Of a DNA stretch of 64,000 nucleotides, positions 25,164-34,154 are shown in pieces. The DNA comes from Burkholderiaceae bacterium. Lineage in GTDB: Bacteria > Pseudomonadota > Gammaproteobacteria > Burkholderiales > Burkholderiaceae_C. The notes beneath the pieces were generated by a model. It had not been told where the DNA came from, searched no databases, and was given only the letters and a program-made list of their open reading frames with translations. How positions within the stretch are numbered: the stretch's first letter is position 1; the number at the start of each line of letters is the position of its first letter. The stretch is taken from positions 124,001 through 188,000 of the forward strand of contig JAEUOU010000029.1 of the NCBI GenBank assembly GCA_016790575.1. The letters are read 5' to 3'. The translations under genes and the position numbers were made by a program.

Positions 25164-26396
25164 CTAGCGCTTGACTCCCATGTCCGGCGCAGGGGGCAGC
25201 AGCCAGACCTTGGCCCGCTCGTGCCCGTGCCGGCGCAGCGGAGTCTCCACCCAGCGGGCCGTTGCTTCCGCCAGCAATGGCAGCATCACCACAGGGGTGA
25301 GAAAAAAGGCCACCCACTGCCCGGTCGAATGGACTCCACCGGCCCGGTACCACAGCTCGATGGTGACGAAAAAAACCACCATGTGCACCAGATAGATGCA
25401 GTACGAGCGTTTGCCCACCCAGACAAAAAAGGCACGGGCCAGCGCCTGGGAGGGAACCAGTGCATCGCGGTCAAAGCTGGCGATCCACACCAGGGCGCCG
25501 CTGCACAAGGCGATGGCGCTGATGGTGCCTGGGCGCCCCCCCCGATCCCCCGCACCCAGCCAGCCGATCGCCAGCAGCAAGGCGATGGTCAGCAGGTGAA
25601 TCAGCCACCGGTGACGCAACCACGCCGGCGGACCGGAAACCACCGCGCGCCGATCCCGCTCGTGGGTGTACCAGCCTATGGCGACCCCCACCAGGATCGC
25701 GTCCACCCGAACAAACCAGAGCACCCCCATCGGATCGCGGCTGAGCAGCCCCAGCCCCACCAGACTCAGGCCGATGGCCGCCGCCACCCACCGCTTGGGA
25801 AGGAAAAACAGCACCAGCGGTACGAGGAAGTAGAACTGCTCCTCCAGCGACAAGGACCAGTAGACCGCCAGGTTCCAGCCGGTGGGCAAATGGGCCTCGA
25901 ACCGTGTCGCGGGCATCATGTTGCAGGTCGCCAGGTCCTGCAGATAACAACCGGCCCAATGAAAATTGGCCAGGTGGACAAACGCGGCCAGGCCGTCACG
26001 GGCCATGCGCCCGACATCCCCGAACACCCCGGAGCGGTTGAGCCACAGCGCACATGCCAGAGACAGCACGATCCACAGCCAGGCCGCTGGCCACAGGCGC
26101 CAGGCGCGCCGCACCCAGAACGCGAACGCGGTGTGTTTCCAGCCCAGGCGGCGGGAAATCAGGTAGCGTTCTTCACCGGGACCCGGCGGGAAGGTCTGGA
26201 TCAGCCCCCGCGTGATGATGAACCCCGACACACAGAAGAACAGGTCGACGCTGCCCCACAGGTTCAGATGGTCACGGATGTTCCAGTACAGCTGGTGACT
26301 GCCGGATACCAGCACCTCGGCATGCTGGAACAGGATCATCAGCAGCGCCGCAGCGCGCAGGAACTCGATATCGATGTTTTTTTCTTTGGACGCCAT
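25164..26396 (-). CDS. Acyltransferase 3 family membrane protein
   Basis: The 410-residue integral membrane protein has about ten helices and belongs to acyltransferase family 3 (OafA/NodX type), which O-acylates surface sugars or other acceptors. The N-terminal NIDIEFLRAAALLMILFQHAEVL carries the conserved Arg and His. GSVDLFFCVSGFIITR is the second family block, and SLSLEEQFYFLVPLVLF the third. No SGNH domain is attached. The acceptor is unknown, and no polysaccharide genes lie nearby. It is convergent with the OYE gene, 3 bp apart. Confidence 0.92.
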   Translation of the reverse strand: MASKEKNIDIEFLRAAALLMILFQHAEVLVSGSHQLYWNIRDHLNLWGSVDLFFCVSGFIITRGLIQTFPPGPGEERYLISRRLGWKHTAFAFWVRRAWRLWPAAWLWIVLSLACALWLNRSGVFGDVGRMARDGLAAFVHLANFHWAGCYLQDLATCNMMPATRFEAHLPTGWNLAVYWSLSLEEQFYFLVPLVLFFLPKRWVAAAIGLSLVGLGLLSRDPMGVLWFVRVDAILVGVAIGWYTHERDRRAVVSGPPAWLRHRWLIHLLTIALLLAIGWLGAGDRGGRPGTISAIALCSGALVWIASFDRDALVPSQALARAFFVWVGKRSYCIYLVHMVVFFVTIELWYRAGGVHSTGQWVAFFLTPVVMLPLLAEATARWVETPLRRHGHERAKVWLLPPAPDMGVKR

Positions 26397-26500
26397 GGAC
26401 GGCTCATGACAATCCCCGATTCTAGGTGGCGGTCATTTGCGCCGCCCGCCCGAAACCCCGGCAGCCCCCCCCGGGGGCAGCCCCCCGCGGCCCGCCCGAT

Positions 26501-27088
26501 TCACTCGCCCAGGCCGATCGGCGCAGGCGCTTTCATCACGATGCGGGTAAACAGCTTGTCGTAGACCGGGTCAGGCGGATATTTGCCGGTCAAAGGATCA
26601 CAGTTTTTCTCGAACGCCGCATCCAGTTCCTGCCAGTCCTGTTCGCTGAAGTGTTTTTGCGCTTCCGGCAGGATGACCGTCTCTTCCAGCCGCATGTGCT
26701 CCAGATAGAAGTCGATGTAGCGATTGAAGGTGTCCACAAACACCTGCCGGCGGCTCTCACCCAGCAACTCCCAGGCGAGCAGCAGATGCTGGACCTCCCG
26801 CACCATTTTTTCGCCGCTCATGTGGTCGCGTTCCAGACGGTCGATGGCGCCCATGACCGACGGCACCGCCTTGGCAACCCGGGGGAACAACAGATTGGAC
26901 TCTTTGGGGTGGTGCAGCCGCTCGGGAAACTCGTCAATGTAGAAAAGCATCGCCCGCAAAACGTCGAAGAAATTGCGCGCGTCATCGACCGGCCCGCGGG
27001 CAACCATCATGCGCATCGACTGGAGCATGGCAGCCAGCGACGAATGCTCATCGCGAATGATCTGCAAGCTGGTGTGGGGGGCATTCAT
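26501..27088 (-). CDS. Hemerythrin-domain protein
   Basis: The 195-residue protein has a hemerythrin/HHE-type helical bundle: IIRDEHSSLAAML, FPERLHHPKESNLLFPRV, LERDHMSGE and YIDFYLEHMRLEETVILP supply the His/Glu/Asp diiron ligands. Such proteins bind O2 or NO or act in di-iron repair. GGAG precedes the ATG at 27088. An Fnr/Dnr-type dyad lies upstream at 27168-27181, spaced as for activation, which suggests induction at low oxygen or by NO. It lies downstream of copA but is probably transcribed from its own promoter. Confidence 0.9.
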   Translation of the reverse strand: MNAPHTSLQIIRDEHSSLAAMLQSMRMMVARGPVDDARNFFDVLRAMLFYIDEFPERLHHPKESNLLFPRVAKAVPSVMGAIDRLERDHMSGEKMVREVQHLLLAWELLGESRRQVFVDTFNRYIDFYLEHMRLEETVILPEAQKHFSEQDWQELDAAFEKNCDPLTGKYPPDPVYDKLFTRIVMKAPAPIGLGE

Positions 27089-27167
27089 GGCGGACTCCGG
27101 TTCTTTTCCAGTCGCCCCGCAGGGGCGATCACAGCCGCAAGCATGCCGGGGCCGGCCGCCTGGCGCC

Positions 27168-27181
27168 ATGACGCAAGTCAA
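27168..27181 (-). promoter_or_regulatory. Fnr/Dnr-type dyad upstream of the hemerythrin gene
   Basis: On the minus strand TTGACTTGCGTCAT has TGAC-N4-GTCA symmetry. A CATGCT element (27145-27140, minus strand) begins 29.5 bases from the dyad centre, which is class II activator spacing. The match to a -10 is weak (3 of 6). Confidence 0.5.
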
Positions 27182-27188
27182 GAAATCG

Positions 27189-29486
27189 TCAGGACGCCGA
27201 TGCCGCCGGTCGCCAACGCCGCAGCAACAGCGCATTGCTCACGACACTGACCGAGCTCAGCGCCATGGCCGCGCCCGCCAGCACCGGATTCAGGTAACCC
27301 AGCGCCGCCAGAGGAATACCCGCGACGTTGTAGAAAAACGCCCAGAACAGGTTCTGGCGGATCTTGGCCACCGTGCGGGCCGAAATGTCCAGCGCAGCGG
27401 CCACCAGGGCCGGATCTCCCCGCATCAGCGTGATGCCGGCCGCCTGCATGGCCACGTCGGTGCCGTTGCCCATCGCCATGCCCACATCGGCCGCCGCCAG
27501 CGCCGGGGCGTCATTGACCCCGTCACCCACCATGGCGACGATGTGTGAGCCCGCCCGCAGGGCCGCCACGGTGGCCACCTTGTCGCCCGGCAAAACGCCG
27601 GCCACGACTTCGCCGTTTTCGGGCCGCAAGCCCAGTCGGCGTCCCATGGCCTCTGCGGCGCCGCGGTTGTCGCCCGAGACCATCACCAGCCGCAAGCCCC
27701 GTTTGCGCAGCAACCCCAGTGCCGCTGCCGCATGGGGTTTGGGTTCGTCACCGAAGGCCAGCACCCCCTGCACGACCAGGCCCTGGGCTTGTTGCTCGGC
27801 CACCAGCGCCACCGTGGCACCCTGCTCTTGCCAGGCGGCCGCCCAGTCGGACCAGGGGCCGGGCGCCGCGCCGAGCGCGTTCATCCAGCGCAGGCTGCCC
27901 ACCCGCAGCATCCGCCCGGCCACCTGCCCCTCGGTGCCACAACCGGGCACGGCGCGCACCCCATCGGCCGCCAGCGGCGCCAGTCCGCGCGCAACGGCCG
28001 CCGCCACCACCGCGCGCGCCAGCGGGTGCTCGCTGCCTTGGCCGATGGCGGCCGCCCGGGCCAACATGCCGGCTTCATCACCCTCCGAGGTGGCGCGCAG
28101 GTCACCGAGCACCGGTCGGCCCTCGGTCAGCGTGCCGGTCTTGTCAAAAGCCACCGTGTCCACCCGGTGCGCCAACTCCAGCGCCTGCACATCGCGAATC
28201 AGGATGCCGTGGCGCGCCGCCACCCCGGTGCCGGCCATGATGGCGGTCGGCGTGGCCAGTCCCAGCGCGCAAGGACAGGCGATCACCAGCACCGCCACCG
28301 CGTGGATCACGGCCGTCTCGACGGCGGCGCCGCTCCACAGCCAGCCGCCCCATGTCAGCGCCGCCACGACCAGCACCACCGGCACAAACACCGCCGCCAC
28401 CTGGTCCACCAGGCGCTGGATCGGCGCCTTGGCCGCCTGCGCGTCCTCCACCAGCCGGATGATGCGCGCCAGCACCGTCTCGCTGCCCACCGCGGTGACC
28501 GTCATCAGCACCCGGCCATCGCCATTGATCGCGCCGCCGGTCACCCGCTCGCCCGGTCCGCGCGGCACGGGCAAGGGCTCGCCGGTCAACAGCGATTCGT
28601 CCACCTGCGTCTGCCCGTCCAGCACCGTGCCATCGACCGGAAAGCGCTCGCCGGGGCGTACGAGCAAGTGGTCGCCCACCAGCACTTCGGATACCGGCAC
28701 ATCGGTGGTTTCGGCGGCAAAGGCCTCGGTCTGACCGGCACCCCCGCTGGCGGCAGCCCCCTGCGCAGCGCTCCAACGCCCGCGCACCAGATGGGCCAAC
28801 TCCGGGCGCAAGGCATGCAGCGCCCGGATCGCCGCTGTGGTCTGGCGCCTGGCGCGCGCTTCCAGCCATTTGCCCAGCAGCACCAGCGTGATCACCACGG
28901 CGGAACCTTCGAAATACAGGTGCACCATGGTGTCGGGCGGGGCCGACAGCCACAGCCACATCGACAGCAGCCAGCCGGCGGTGGTACCGACCGAAACCAG
29001 CAGATCCATATTGCCGCTGCCCGCCCGCAATGCCGCCCAGCCGGCCCGGTAGAAACGCGCGCCCAGCCCGAACTGCACCGGCGTCGCCAGCAGAAACTGC
29101 AGCCAGGCCGGCAGCATCCAGTGCCGACCGAACAGGTCGCCCACCATGGGCAACACCAGGGGCGCCGACAACAGCAGGCCCAAGGCCACCGGGCCAAAAC
29201 CGGCCCAGGGTGCCTCGTCCGGTGCGGTCAGGGCGGCGTCGGCCGCGCGGGGCTCGTAGCCCGCGTCCCGTACCGCCCGGCGCAAACGCGCCGGCATCTG
29301 ATCGCCCGGCGCAAACGTGACACGGGCCGATTCGGTCGCCAGGTTGACCTGGGCATCCACCACACCGGGCACTTTGCGCAGCGCGCGCTCGACCCGCGCA
29401 GAACACGCGGCGCAGGTCATGCCGCCGATGCCGATATCGGTCTGGCTCGCAGGATCAGAAGGGTCAGCGGTCCCAAGCGGGTTCAT
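27189..29486 (-). CDS. copA: Cu(I)-exporting P-type ATPase
   Basis: The 765-residue P1B-type ATPase exports Cu(I) across the inner membrane. One N-terminal heavy-metal domain ([15 protein letters not shown]) is followed by eight membrane helices. The transport motif is CPC in [16 protein letters not shown], phosphorylation is at [14 protein letters not shown] is in LTGEPLPVP, and the hinge is [13 protein letters not shown]. The CPC plus CxxC pattern fits Cu(I)/Ag(I) specificity. It is divergent from copZ-cueR across 140 bp that contain a CueR-type promoter. The ATG at 29486 was chosen because the HMA domain follows at the usual distance. Confidence 0.95.
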   Translation of the reverse strand: MNPLGTADPSDPASQTDIGIGGMTCAACSARVERALRKVPGVVDAQVNLATESARVTFAPGDQMPARLRRAVRDAGYEPRAADAALTAPDEAPWAGFGPVALGLLLSAPLVLPMVGDLFGRHWMLPAWLQFLLATPVQFGLGARFYRAGWAALRAGSGNMDLLVSVGTTAGWLLSMWLWLSAPPDTMVHLYFEGSAVVITLVLLGKWLEARARRQTTAAIRALHALRPELAHLVRGRWSAAQGAAASGGAGQTEAFAAETTDVPVSEVLVGDHLLVRPGERFPVDGTVLDGQTQVDESLLTGEPLPVPRGPGERVTGGAINGDGRVLMTVTAVGSETVLARIIRLVEDAQAAKAPIQRLVDQVAAVFVPVVLVVAALTWGGWLWSGAAVETAVIHAVAVLVIACPCALGLATPTAIMAGTGVAARHGILIRDVQALELAHRVDTVAFDKTGTLTEGRPVLGDLRATSEGDEAGMLARAAAIGQGSEHPLARAVVAAAVARGLAPLAADGVRAVPGCGTEGQVAGRMLRVGSLRWMNALGAAPGPWSDWAAAWQEQGATVALVAEQQAQGLVVQGVLAFGDEPKPHAAAALGLLRKRGLRLVMVSGDNRGAAEAMGRRLGLRPENGEVVAGVLPGDKVATVAALRAGSHIVAMVGDGVNDAPALAAADVGMAMGNGTDVAMQAAGITLMRGDPALVAAALDISARTVAKIRQNLFWAFFYNVAGIPLAALGYLNPVLAGAAMALSSVSVVSNALLLRRWRPAASAS

Positions 29487-29564
29487 GGTGCGCAGTGTCG
29501 GGCTTGCCCCGGGGGGAAGGTCAAGCGCCAGTCGGCGCCGACCAGGAGCCCCCACGGCCACTTG

Positions 29565-29585
29565 ACTTTCCCATGATGGCAAGGT
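29565..29585 (+). promoter_or_regulatory. CueR-type MerR promoter dyad
   Basis: ACTTTCC-N7-GCAAGGT closely matches the CueR operator and overlaps a TTGACT -35 (29562-29567). This is the overlong-spacer layout of MerR-family copper promoters. It should drive copZ-cueR in response to Cu(I) and may also influence divergent copA. Confidence 0.75.
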
Positions 29586-29626
29586 TCAGGCTATGCTTTT
29601 CTCATCAAAACGTCAAAGGATTCCCC

Positions 29627-29824
29627 ATGAACCAGACCTTTACCGTCACCGGCATGACCTGCGGCCATTGCGAAATGGCGGTCCGCCGCGCGCTGCTCAC
29701 CGTCGACCCCCAGGCCCAGGTCCAGATTGACCGCACCGCCAACCGGGTCGTGGTCGAATCCACTCAGCCGCGCCAGGCGCTGGCCGGCGCGATCGCCGAA
29801 GAAGGTTATGCCGTCGCCGACTGA
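29627..29824 (+). CDS. copZ: Copper chaperone CopZ
   Basis: The 65-residue protein is a single heavy-metal-associated domain with the Cu(I)-binding motif GMTCGHCEMAVRRAL. It should carry Cu(I) in the cytoplasm to CopA. AAAGGA lies ahead of the ATG. The CueR-type promoter lies about 45 bases upstream. Its 3' end overlaps the cueR start by 17 bp, implying co-translation. Confidence 0.93.
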   Translation: MNQTFTVTGMTCGHCEMAVRRALLTVDPQAQVQIDRTANRVVVESTQPRQALAGAIAEEGYAVAD

Positions 29825-30242
29825 ACCACGGCCCGACGCGCCGGTGGCCATCAGCGAGGCGGCGCGGCGCAGCGGCGTATCGGCCAAGATGCTGCGCCAC
29901 TACGAGTCGCTGGGGCTGCTGGGGCCGGTGCGCCGCACCGACAGCGGCTACCGCCAATACACCGCCGCCGACATCCACACGCTGCGCTTCATCCGCCGCA
30001 GCCGCGATCTGGGCTTTTCCATGGCGGAAATTGCCGAACTGGTCGGACTGTGGCGCGACCGCAGCCGCGCCAGCGCCGCCGTCAAGCGCATCGCGCAGCA
30101 GCACCTGGACGATCTGGAAAACCGCATTGCTGCGCTGCAGGGAATGCAGCGCAGCTTGCAGGACCTGCTGACACACTGCCACGGCGACCACCGGCCGGAC
30201 TGCCCCATCCTGGACGACCTGGCCGGCGGCAGCTGTCACTGA
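29808..30242 (+). CDS. cueR: Copper-responsive MerR-family regulator CueR
   Basis: The 144-residue activator has the MerR N-terminal winged helix (ISEAARRSGVSAKMLRHYESLGLLGPVRRTDSGYRQY), a dimerisation helix and a C-terminal metal-binding loop. That loop, HCHGDHRPDCPILDDL, has C-x7-C spacing identical to the Cu(I) site of E. coli CueR. Expected targets are copA and copZ. GAAGG sits just before the ATG, inside copZ; the overlap is unusual but in keeping with a compact operon. Confidence 0.92.
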   Translation: MPSPTEPRPDAPVAISEAARRSGVSAKMLRHYESLGLLGPVRRTDSGYRQYTAADIHTLRFIRRSRDLGFSMAEIAELVGLWRDRSRASAAVKRIAQQHLDDLENRIAALQGMQRSLQDLLTHCHGDHRPDCPILDDLAGGSCH

Positions 30243-30297
30243 GCCCCTCGGGCGGCTGCCACCGGCGCAAACACCCGGCGGGCCGTACACTGCGCCC

Positions 30298-30948
30298 ATG
30301 TCCGACCCGCTGGCTCTTTACCCCGCGCTGGCCACCGTACAGCCGCCGGTAACGGCACTGGGGCCGGCCGCCGGTCCCTTGACCGTGCCCGCCGGCACTG
30401 TGCTGTTCGACGAGGCCCAGCCCTGTCAGGGTTTTCCGCTGGTGCTGGAGGGCGAGGTCAAGGTCTCGCGCCACTCCAGTGACGGCCGCTCGCTGGAGCT
30501 GTACCGGGTGGTGCCTGGCGAGCTGTGCCTGGTGTCGTCGGCCTGTCTGTTTCGCAGCCAGCCCTTGTCGGCCCACGGCGTCGCGACCCGGTTGACCACC
30601 TTGCTGCTGATCCCACCGCCGGTTTTCGACCGCTGGCTGGAAAGCCCCGCCTTTCGCAACGACGTGCTGGGCCTGTTTGCCGAACGCATGGCCGACCTGA
30701 CGGGCCTGATCGACGCGGTGGCCTTTCACCGGCTGGACCAGCGTCTGGCGGCCGCCCTGCTCGGCCGCGGGCAGGACCTGGCCATCACCCATCAGCAACT
30801 GGCCGATGAACTGGGCACGGTGCGCGAAATCATCACCCGTTTGCTGCGCCGCTTTGAACGCGAAGGCTGGGTCGCACTGGCGCGCGAACATATCCATATC
30901 CGCGACAGCGCCGCGCTGCGCGTGCTGGCCGCGCATCTGCCCGGCTGA
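30298..30948 (+). CDS. Crp/Fnr-family transcriptional regulator with a Cys pair
   Basis: The 216-residue regulator has an N-terminal cNMP-like beta-barrel and a C-terminal winged helix (TTHQQLADELGTVREIITRLLRRFEREGWV-type block, residues about 160-190). It lacks the four-Cys FNR cluster motif, but the barrel contains GELC77LVSSAC83, a Cys pair that recurs in a subgroup of Crp/Fnr proteins and may sense redox. It lies just upstream of a TGAC-N4-GTCA dyad and the DUF2892 gene, which is likely a target. It may also read the other dyads in the window. Confidence 0.9.
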   Translation: MSDPLALYPALATVQPPVTALGPAAGPLTVPAGTVLFDEAQPCQGFPLVLEGEVKVSRHSSDGRSLELYRVVPGELCLVSSACLFRSQPLSAHGVATRLTTLLLIPPPVFDRWLESPAFRNDVLGLFAERMADLTGLIDAVAFHRLDQRLAAALLGRGQDLAITHQQLADELGTVREIITRLLRRFEREGWVALAREHIHIRDSAALRVLAAHLPG

Positions 30949-30966
30949 TCGGACCCAAAGCGCTCG

Positions 30967-30980
30967 GTGACCGAAGTCAC
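30967..30980. promoter_or_regulatory. Crp/Fnr-type dyad upstream of the DUF2892 gene
   Basis: GTGACCGAAGTCAC is a perfect 5-bp inverted repeat with a 4-base spacer. A TGTAAT -10 (31004-31009) begins 30.5 bases from its centre, close to class II activator spacing. It lies directly after the Crp/Fnr gene. Confidence 0.65.
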
Positions 30981-31044
30981 AGACGGGCAAGGGGTCGGAC
31001 CGGTGTAATCCGTTCCATCAACAACCCCTTATCAGGAGATTTCC

Positions 31045-31242
31045 ATGAAACAGAACGTTGGCGGCATCGACCGCACTGTGCGCATCGTTGCCGGCCTGGC
31101 ACTGATTGCTCTGGCTGCCACCGGTACCGTGGGTGTCTGGGGCTGGATCGGCGTGGTGCCGCTGGCCACCGGTCTGGTCGGCTGGTGCCCGCCCTACGCC
31201 CTCTTTGGCTGGAACACCTGCTCGGTCAAACAGTCGCAGTAA
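31045..31242 (+). CDS. DUF2892 (YgaP-type) small membrane protein
   Basis: The 65-residue protein has the DUF2892 pattern: NVGGIDRTVRIVAGLALI, a first hydrophobic helix, then GWIGVVPLATGLVGWCPPYALFGWNTC with a second helix and paired Cys. In YgaP this two-helix unit is fused to a rhodanese domain; here it is separate. A role in sulfur or thiocyanate handling is proposed for YgaP and is only an inference here. A class II Crp/Fnr dyad lies upstream and AGGAG precedes the ATG. Confidence 0.9.
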   Translation: MKQNVGGIDRTVRIVAGLALIALAATGTVGVWGWIGVVPLATGLVGWCPPYALFGWNTCSVKQSQ

Positions 31243-31300
31243 AGGGTCTGCGCCGGACGGGGCAAGCCCGGGTCCGGCCGGCCCATAAAGCTCCCGATAC

Positions 31301-31336
31301 CATAGCAATCAGCGACGTTTTTACGCTGGGTATCGG
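31301..31336 (+). repeat. Dispersed intergenic repeat, copy 5
   Basis: CATAGC, seven bases, GAC, seven bases, CGCTGGGTATCGGG. It lies in the convergent gap between the DUF2892 and rdgC genes. Confidence 0.78.
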
Positions 31337-31357
31337 GTGTTTTTTGCATTAATCGCG

Positions 31358-32254
31358 TCAAACCGGAAGGTTTTCGCCACCCAGCGCTTCCAGCAGCTGG
31401 GGAAGGAGCTGACGCAGCTCGCCGGTGGCAATCGCCACGTCGGTGTCGAAACCTTCTTCGGCCTGGGCCTCCCGCCCGGCAAACACACCTTCCAGAAAAG
31501 CCAGCTTCTTGATCTGCAGGCCTTCGGTCAGCACCAGACTGACCCGGCCACCCCAGGTCAGCGCCAGTCGCGTCGGCTGTTTGCCCTGGGCGATGTGCTG
31601 TCGAACCTCATCGGTGTCCAGCGGGTGGCGGGCATACCGCACCACGGCCTGGCTGCCATCGGTGGCCTTGAGTTCACACTCGCGGTCGATGGCAAACCCC
31701 GCCGGGGGTTCCCCGTCGGCCAGCCAGGCGGCCATGCAACCCGCCGGGGTCTGCGCGGTCGGCAGCAGTTCCAGCCCCATCCCGTCGATCGCCCGCACCA
31801 GCTCGGTCACCACGCCATCGGCCCGGCTTTGGCTGGCGCTGTCGATCACCAGCCGCCGCGCCAGGGGGTCGATCCAGACCCAAGCCGAGCTCTGGCGGGT
31901 GAACGCCTGCGGCAGCAAGGCCTGCCGGGCCTGCTCCTTGAGGTCACGCAACTCCTTGCGACCGACCTTGCGACCGGTCGTCGCCTCGATCTGCGCCGCC
32001 TGCTCCTGGGCGGCGCGGTTCACCACCGAAGCCGGCAGGACCCGCGTTTCGGACATCAGCCGCAGCACCCACTGACCCCCGACCGACTCCGCCAGCGGGC
32101 CATGGGCCTCGCCGCGCGGCTCCACCCAGCCCAGGGCCTGCTCCTGTCCGGGTCCACAGGGCACAAAACGGCGTGTGGCCAGCGCCTGCTCCAGCGCAGT
32201 CAATGAGGCGTCCCACGACGGGGCAATACGGTAGACGATGAGATTCTTGAACAC
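31358..32254 (-). CDS. rdgC: Recombination-associated protein RdgC
   Basis: The 298-residue protein forms a ring-shaped dimer around double-stranded DNA and moderates RecA. The start MFKNLIVYRI and blocks such as GWVEPRGE, VGRKELRDLKEQARQALLP and the ending LLPQLLEALGGE match the family over its whole length. It is transcribed alone, convergent with the DUF2892 gene. Confidence 0.95.
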   Translation of the reverse strand: MFKNLIVYRIAPSWDASLTALEQALATRRFVPCGPGQEQALGWVEPRGEAHGPLAESVGGQWVLRLMSETRVLPASVVNRAAQEQAAQIEATTGRKVGRKELRDLKEQARQALLPQAFTRQSSAWVWIDPLARRLVIDSASQSRADGVVTELVRAIDGMGLELLPTAQTPAGCMAAWLADGEPPAGFAIDRECELKATDGSQAVVRYARHPLDTDEVRQHIAQGKQPTRLALTWGGRVSLVLTEGLQIKKLAFLEGVFAGREAQAEEGFDTDVAIATGELRQLLPQLLEALGGENLPV

Positions 32255-32430
32255 AGAAGAAGACCGATCCGGGAAGAGATGAAAGGGCGCCTATTCTGCA
32301 CAGCCGTGAACGGGCCCTCTTTACAAACCCTTGCCAAGGCGACATAACCCCTTTGCGAGGACGGCACACACTGCCAGCATCCGGACACCCGGATTGATCT
32401 GAACCGATCTCACTGACAGAAAGGACCTGT

Positions 32431-32982
32431 ATGAAACTGACCTTGATCCAGCGCGGCCTCGCCGCCACCGCACTGACCGTCGCGGCTCTGGGCGCCTTCG
32501 CCCAGTCGCCAGCGGGGTCCCCGCCCGGGCCGCAGACGACGCCTCCCGGCCCGGCTCGCATGCACGGCATGGGCCCGGGCATGATGGCCGAACACCACAA
32601 CCCGGCGGCGATGCAGCAGCACCGGGCCGAGCGCCACATTGCCCGCATGGCCGTGCTCAAGTCCCGCCTGAAACTCAGCCCCGAGCAGGAAGCGGCCTGG
32701 AAAAGCTTCGAAGACGGCATGAAGCCAGCCCCCCGGATGCCACTCAGACCCGGCGACATGGCCACGCTGAGCACCCCGGAGCGCATGGATCGCATGCAGG
32801 CCCAGCTGGCCGATCGCCAGGCCGAACTGAAAAAGCGCACCGAGGTGGTGAAATCCTTCTACGCCACACTGAGCGCCGATCAGAAAAAGACTTTTGATGA
32901 GTCCGCCCGGCACGCCATGCAAGGACACGCCCGTCCGCACGGTGGCGGCCACCATGGCAACCACCACGGCCCTCGCGGCTGA
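32431..32982 (+). CDS. Spy/CpxP-like periplasmic protein (LTxxQ family)
   Basis: The 183-residue product has a signal peptide (probable cleavage after AFA-QS), a Met/His/Pro-rich start (HGMGPGMMAEHH) and a helical centre. Its LKLSPEQEAAW segment and the later LSADQKKTF match the LTxxQ repeats of Spy and CpxP. The His/Gly-rich tail (HGGGHHGNHHG) could bind metal. Spy-type proteins act as ATP-independent periplasmic chaperones. AAAGGA lies ahead of the ATG. Confidence 0.87.
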   Translation: MKLTLIQRGLAATALTVAALGAFAQSPAGSPPGPQTTPPGPARMHGMGPGMMAEHHNPAAMQQHRAERHIARMAVLKSRLKLSPEQEAAWKSFEDGMKPAPRMPLRPGDMATLSTPERMDRMQAQLADRQAELKKRTEVVKSFYATLSADQKKTFDESARHAMQGHARPHGGGHHGNHHGPRG

Positions 32983-33016
32983 GCAGCGGCGGCAAGCAAA
33001 CCGGACAGGTTCGGGA

Positions 33017-33030
33017 TTGACCCAGGTCAA
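33017..33030. promoter_or_regulatory. Fnr/Dnr-type dyad upstream of the DUF2189 gene
   Basis: TTGACCCAGGTCAA is a perfect inverted repeat (TTGAC/GTCAA) with a 4-base spacer. TATGCT (33053-33058) begins 29.5 bases from the centre, exactly class II spacing. This places the transcript start near 33065. Confidence 0.6.
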
Positions 33031-33078
33031 TCCCCGGCGGGGGCGGGCTGACTATGCTTGCGCGTGCTATTGTTTGCC

Positions 33079-33945
33079 ATGGCTACCGCACTCCCGCCCC
33101 TTCCGCCCTACGAACCTCCTCCGCCTGACGAGCCGCTGGCCTTGCCGGCGGCGCGGGTCATCGGGGTCTTGCAGCCGCTCGGCTGGCTGGTGCGCGGTTT
33201 TGCCGACCTGCGCCGCTGCGCCGGCCTGAGTCTCTTGCACGGCCTGGTCCTCGCACTGATCGGCCTGGCGCTGGTTGCCCTGGCCCACAACCGCTTCTGG
33301 TTGCTGGCCGGCTCCATTTCGGGTTTCCTGGTCGTCGCGCCGGTGCTGGCCACCAGCTTCTACGCGCTCAGCCGGGCCATTGAACGGGGTGAACCGGCCG
33401 ATCTGGACCTCATCCTCAAGACCTGGATGCGCTGGCAGTATTCGCGCTACGCCGTCAACGGCGGCTATTGGTCACTGGTACGTTTCGGACTGCTGCTGGG
33501 TCTGGCCGCCACCGGCTGGGTGCTGACATCGGCCGCACTGATCACGCTGCTGGCCCCAGCCCCGGTCCAGACACCCGCCGACTTCCTGCGCCATGTGGTG
33601 CTGGCGCCCGGACACTACCTGTTCGAACTGTGGCTGACCATGGGCGGACTGATGGCCGCGCCGCTGTTTGCCTCCAGCGTCGTTGCCATGCCTTTGCTGC
33701 TCGACCGGCGGGTCAATGTGCTGCAGGCCGTGCTGGCCAGCTGGCAGGCGGTGCTGACCAATCCGGTTCCGCTGGCGCTGTGGGCGGCACTGATCATGGT
33801 GCTCACGGCCGTGGGCATGGCAACCGCCATGCTGGGCCTGATCGTGATTCTGCCGGTGCTGGGTCACGCCAGCTGGCATGCCTACCGCGACCTGCTCGAC
33901 ACCACGCGCCTGCCTGAGCGGCTGCCCCCGGAGGTGGCGCCCTGA
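33079..33945 (+). CDS. DUF2189 integral membrane protein
   Basis: The 288-residue protein has a Pro-rich N-terminus (PPLPPYEPPPPDEP) and about six hydrophobic helices, with the DUF2189 block YALSRAIERGEPADLDLILKTW in the second loop. The function is unknown. The ATG at 33079 was chosen over the in-frame GTG at 33058, because the likely -10 (33053-33058) would place the GTG outside the transcript; no strong ribosome site is visible. It is coupled to the DUF2788 gene by TGATG. Confidence 0.83.
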   Translation: MATALPPLPPYEPPPPDEPLALPAARVIGVLQPLGWLVRGFADLRRCAGLSLLHGLVLALIGLALVALAHNRFWLLAGSISGFLVVAPVLATSFYALSRAIERGEPADLDLILKTWMRWQYSRYAVNGGYWSLVRFGLLLGLAATGWVLTSAALITLLAPAPVQTPADFLRHVVLAPGHYLFELWLTMGGLMAAPLFASSVVAMPLLLDRRVNVLQAVLASWQAVLTNPVPLALWAALIMVLTAVGMATAMLGLIVILPVLGHASWHAYRDLLDTTRLPERLPPEVAP

Positions 33946-34154
33946 TGTTCGGCTTCACCGAGGAGCAGATTGCCACGTTTGGCCTGACCTTCGGGGTCGG
34001 CGCCTTCATGCTCTACATGATTTTCATCATCGGGCAACTGGCGTGGGAGTCCAAGGCGGGCAAGTTCGGCACGTTTGTGCTGTTCCTTGCCCTTGCTTTC
34101 GGCATGCTTGGTTTTGTCGCCAAATACCTGATTCAGTGGTATCTGGAAAAATGA
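33945..34154 (+). CDS. DUF2788 small membrane protein
   Basis: The 69-residue protein has two hydrophobic helices and the DUF2788 pattern FGVGAFMLYMIFIIGQLAWESKAGKFGT. The function is unknown. It overlaps the DUF2189 gene by one base and ubiM by four, so the three form one operon driven by the dyad-type promoter upstream. This layout suggests a link to respiratory quinone metabolism, which is inference. Confidence 0.88.
   Translation: MFGFTEEQIATFGLTFGVGAFMLYMIFIIGQLAWESKAGKFGTFVLFLALAFGMLGFVAKYLIQWYLEK

Noticed and set aside
28144-29406. 420-codon minus-strand frame inside copA in another phase
   Set aside because: copA has all P-type ATPase motifs in its own frame; the other frame is Gly/Arg-rich shadow.
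31253-31277. Possible terminator after the DUF2892 gene
   Set aside because: CCGGAC/GTCCGG can pair, but no T-run follows and the stem is interrupted.
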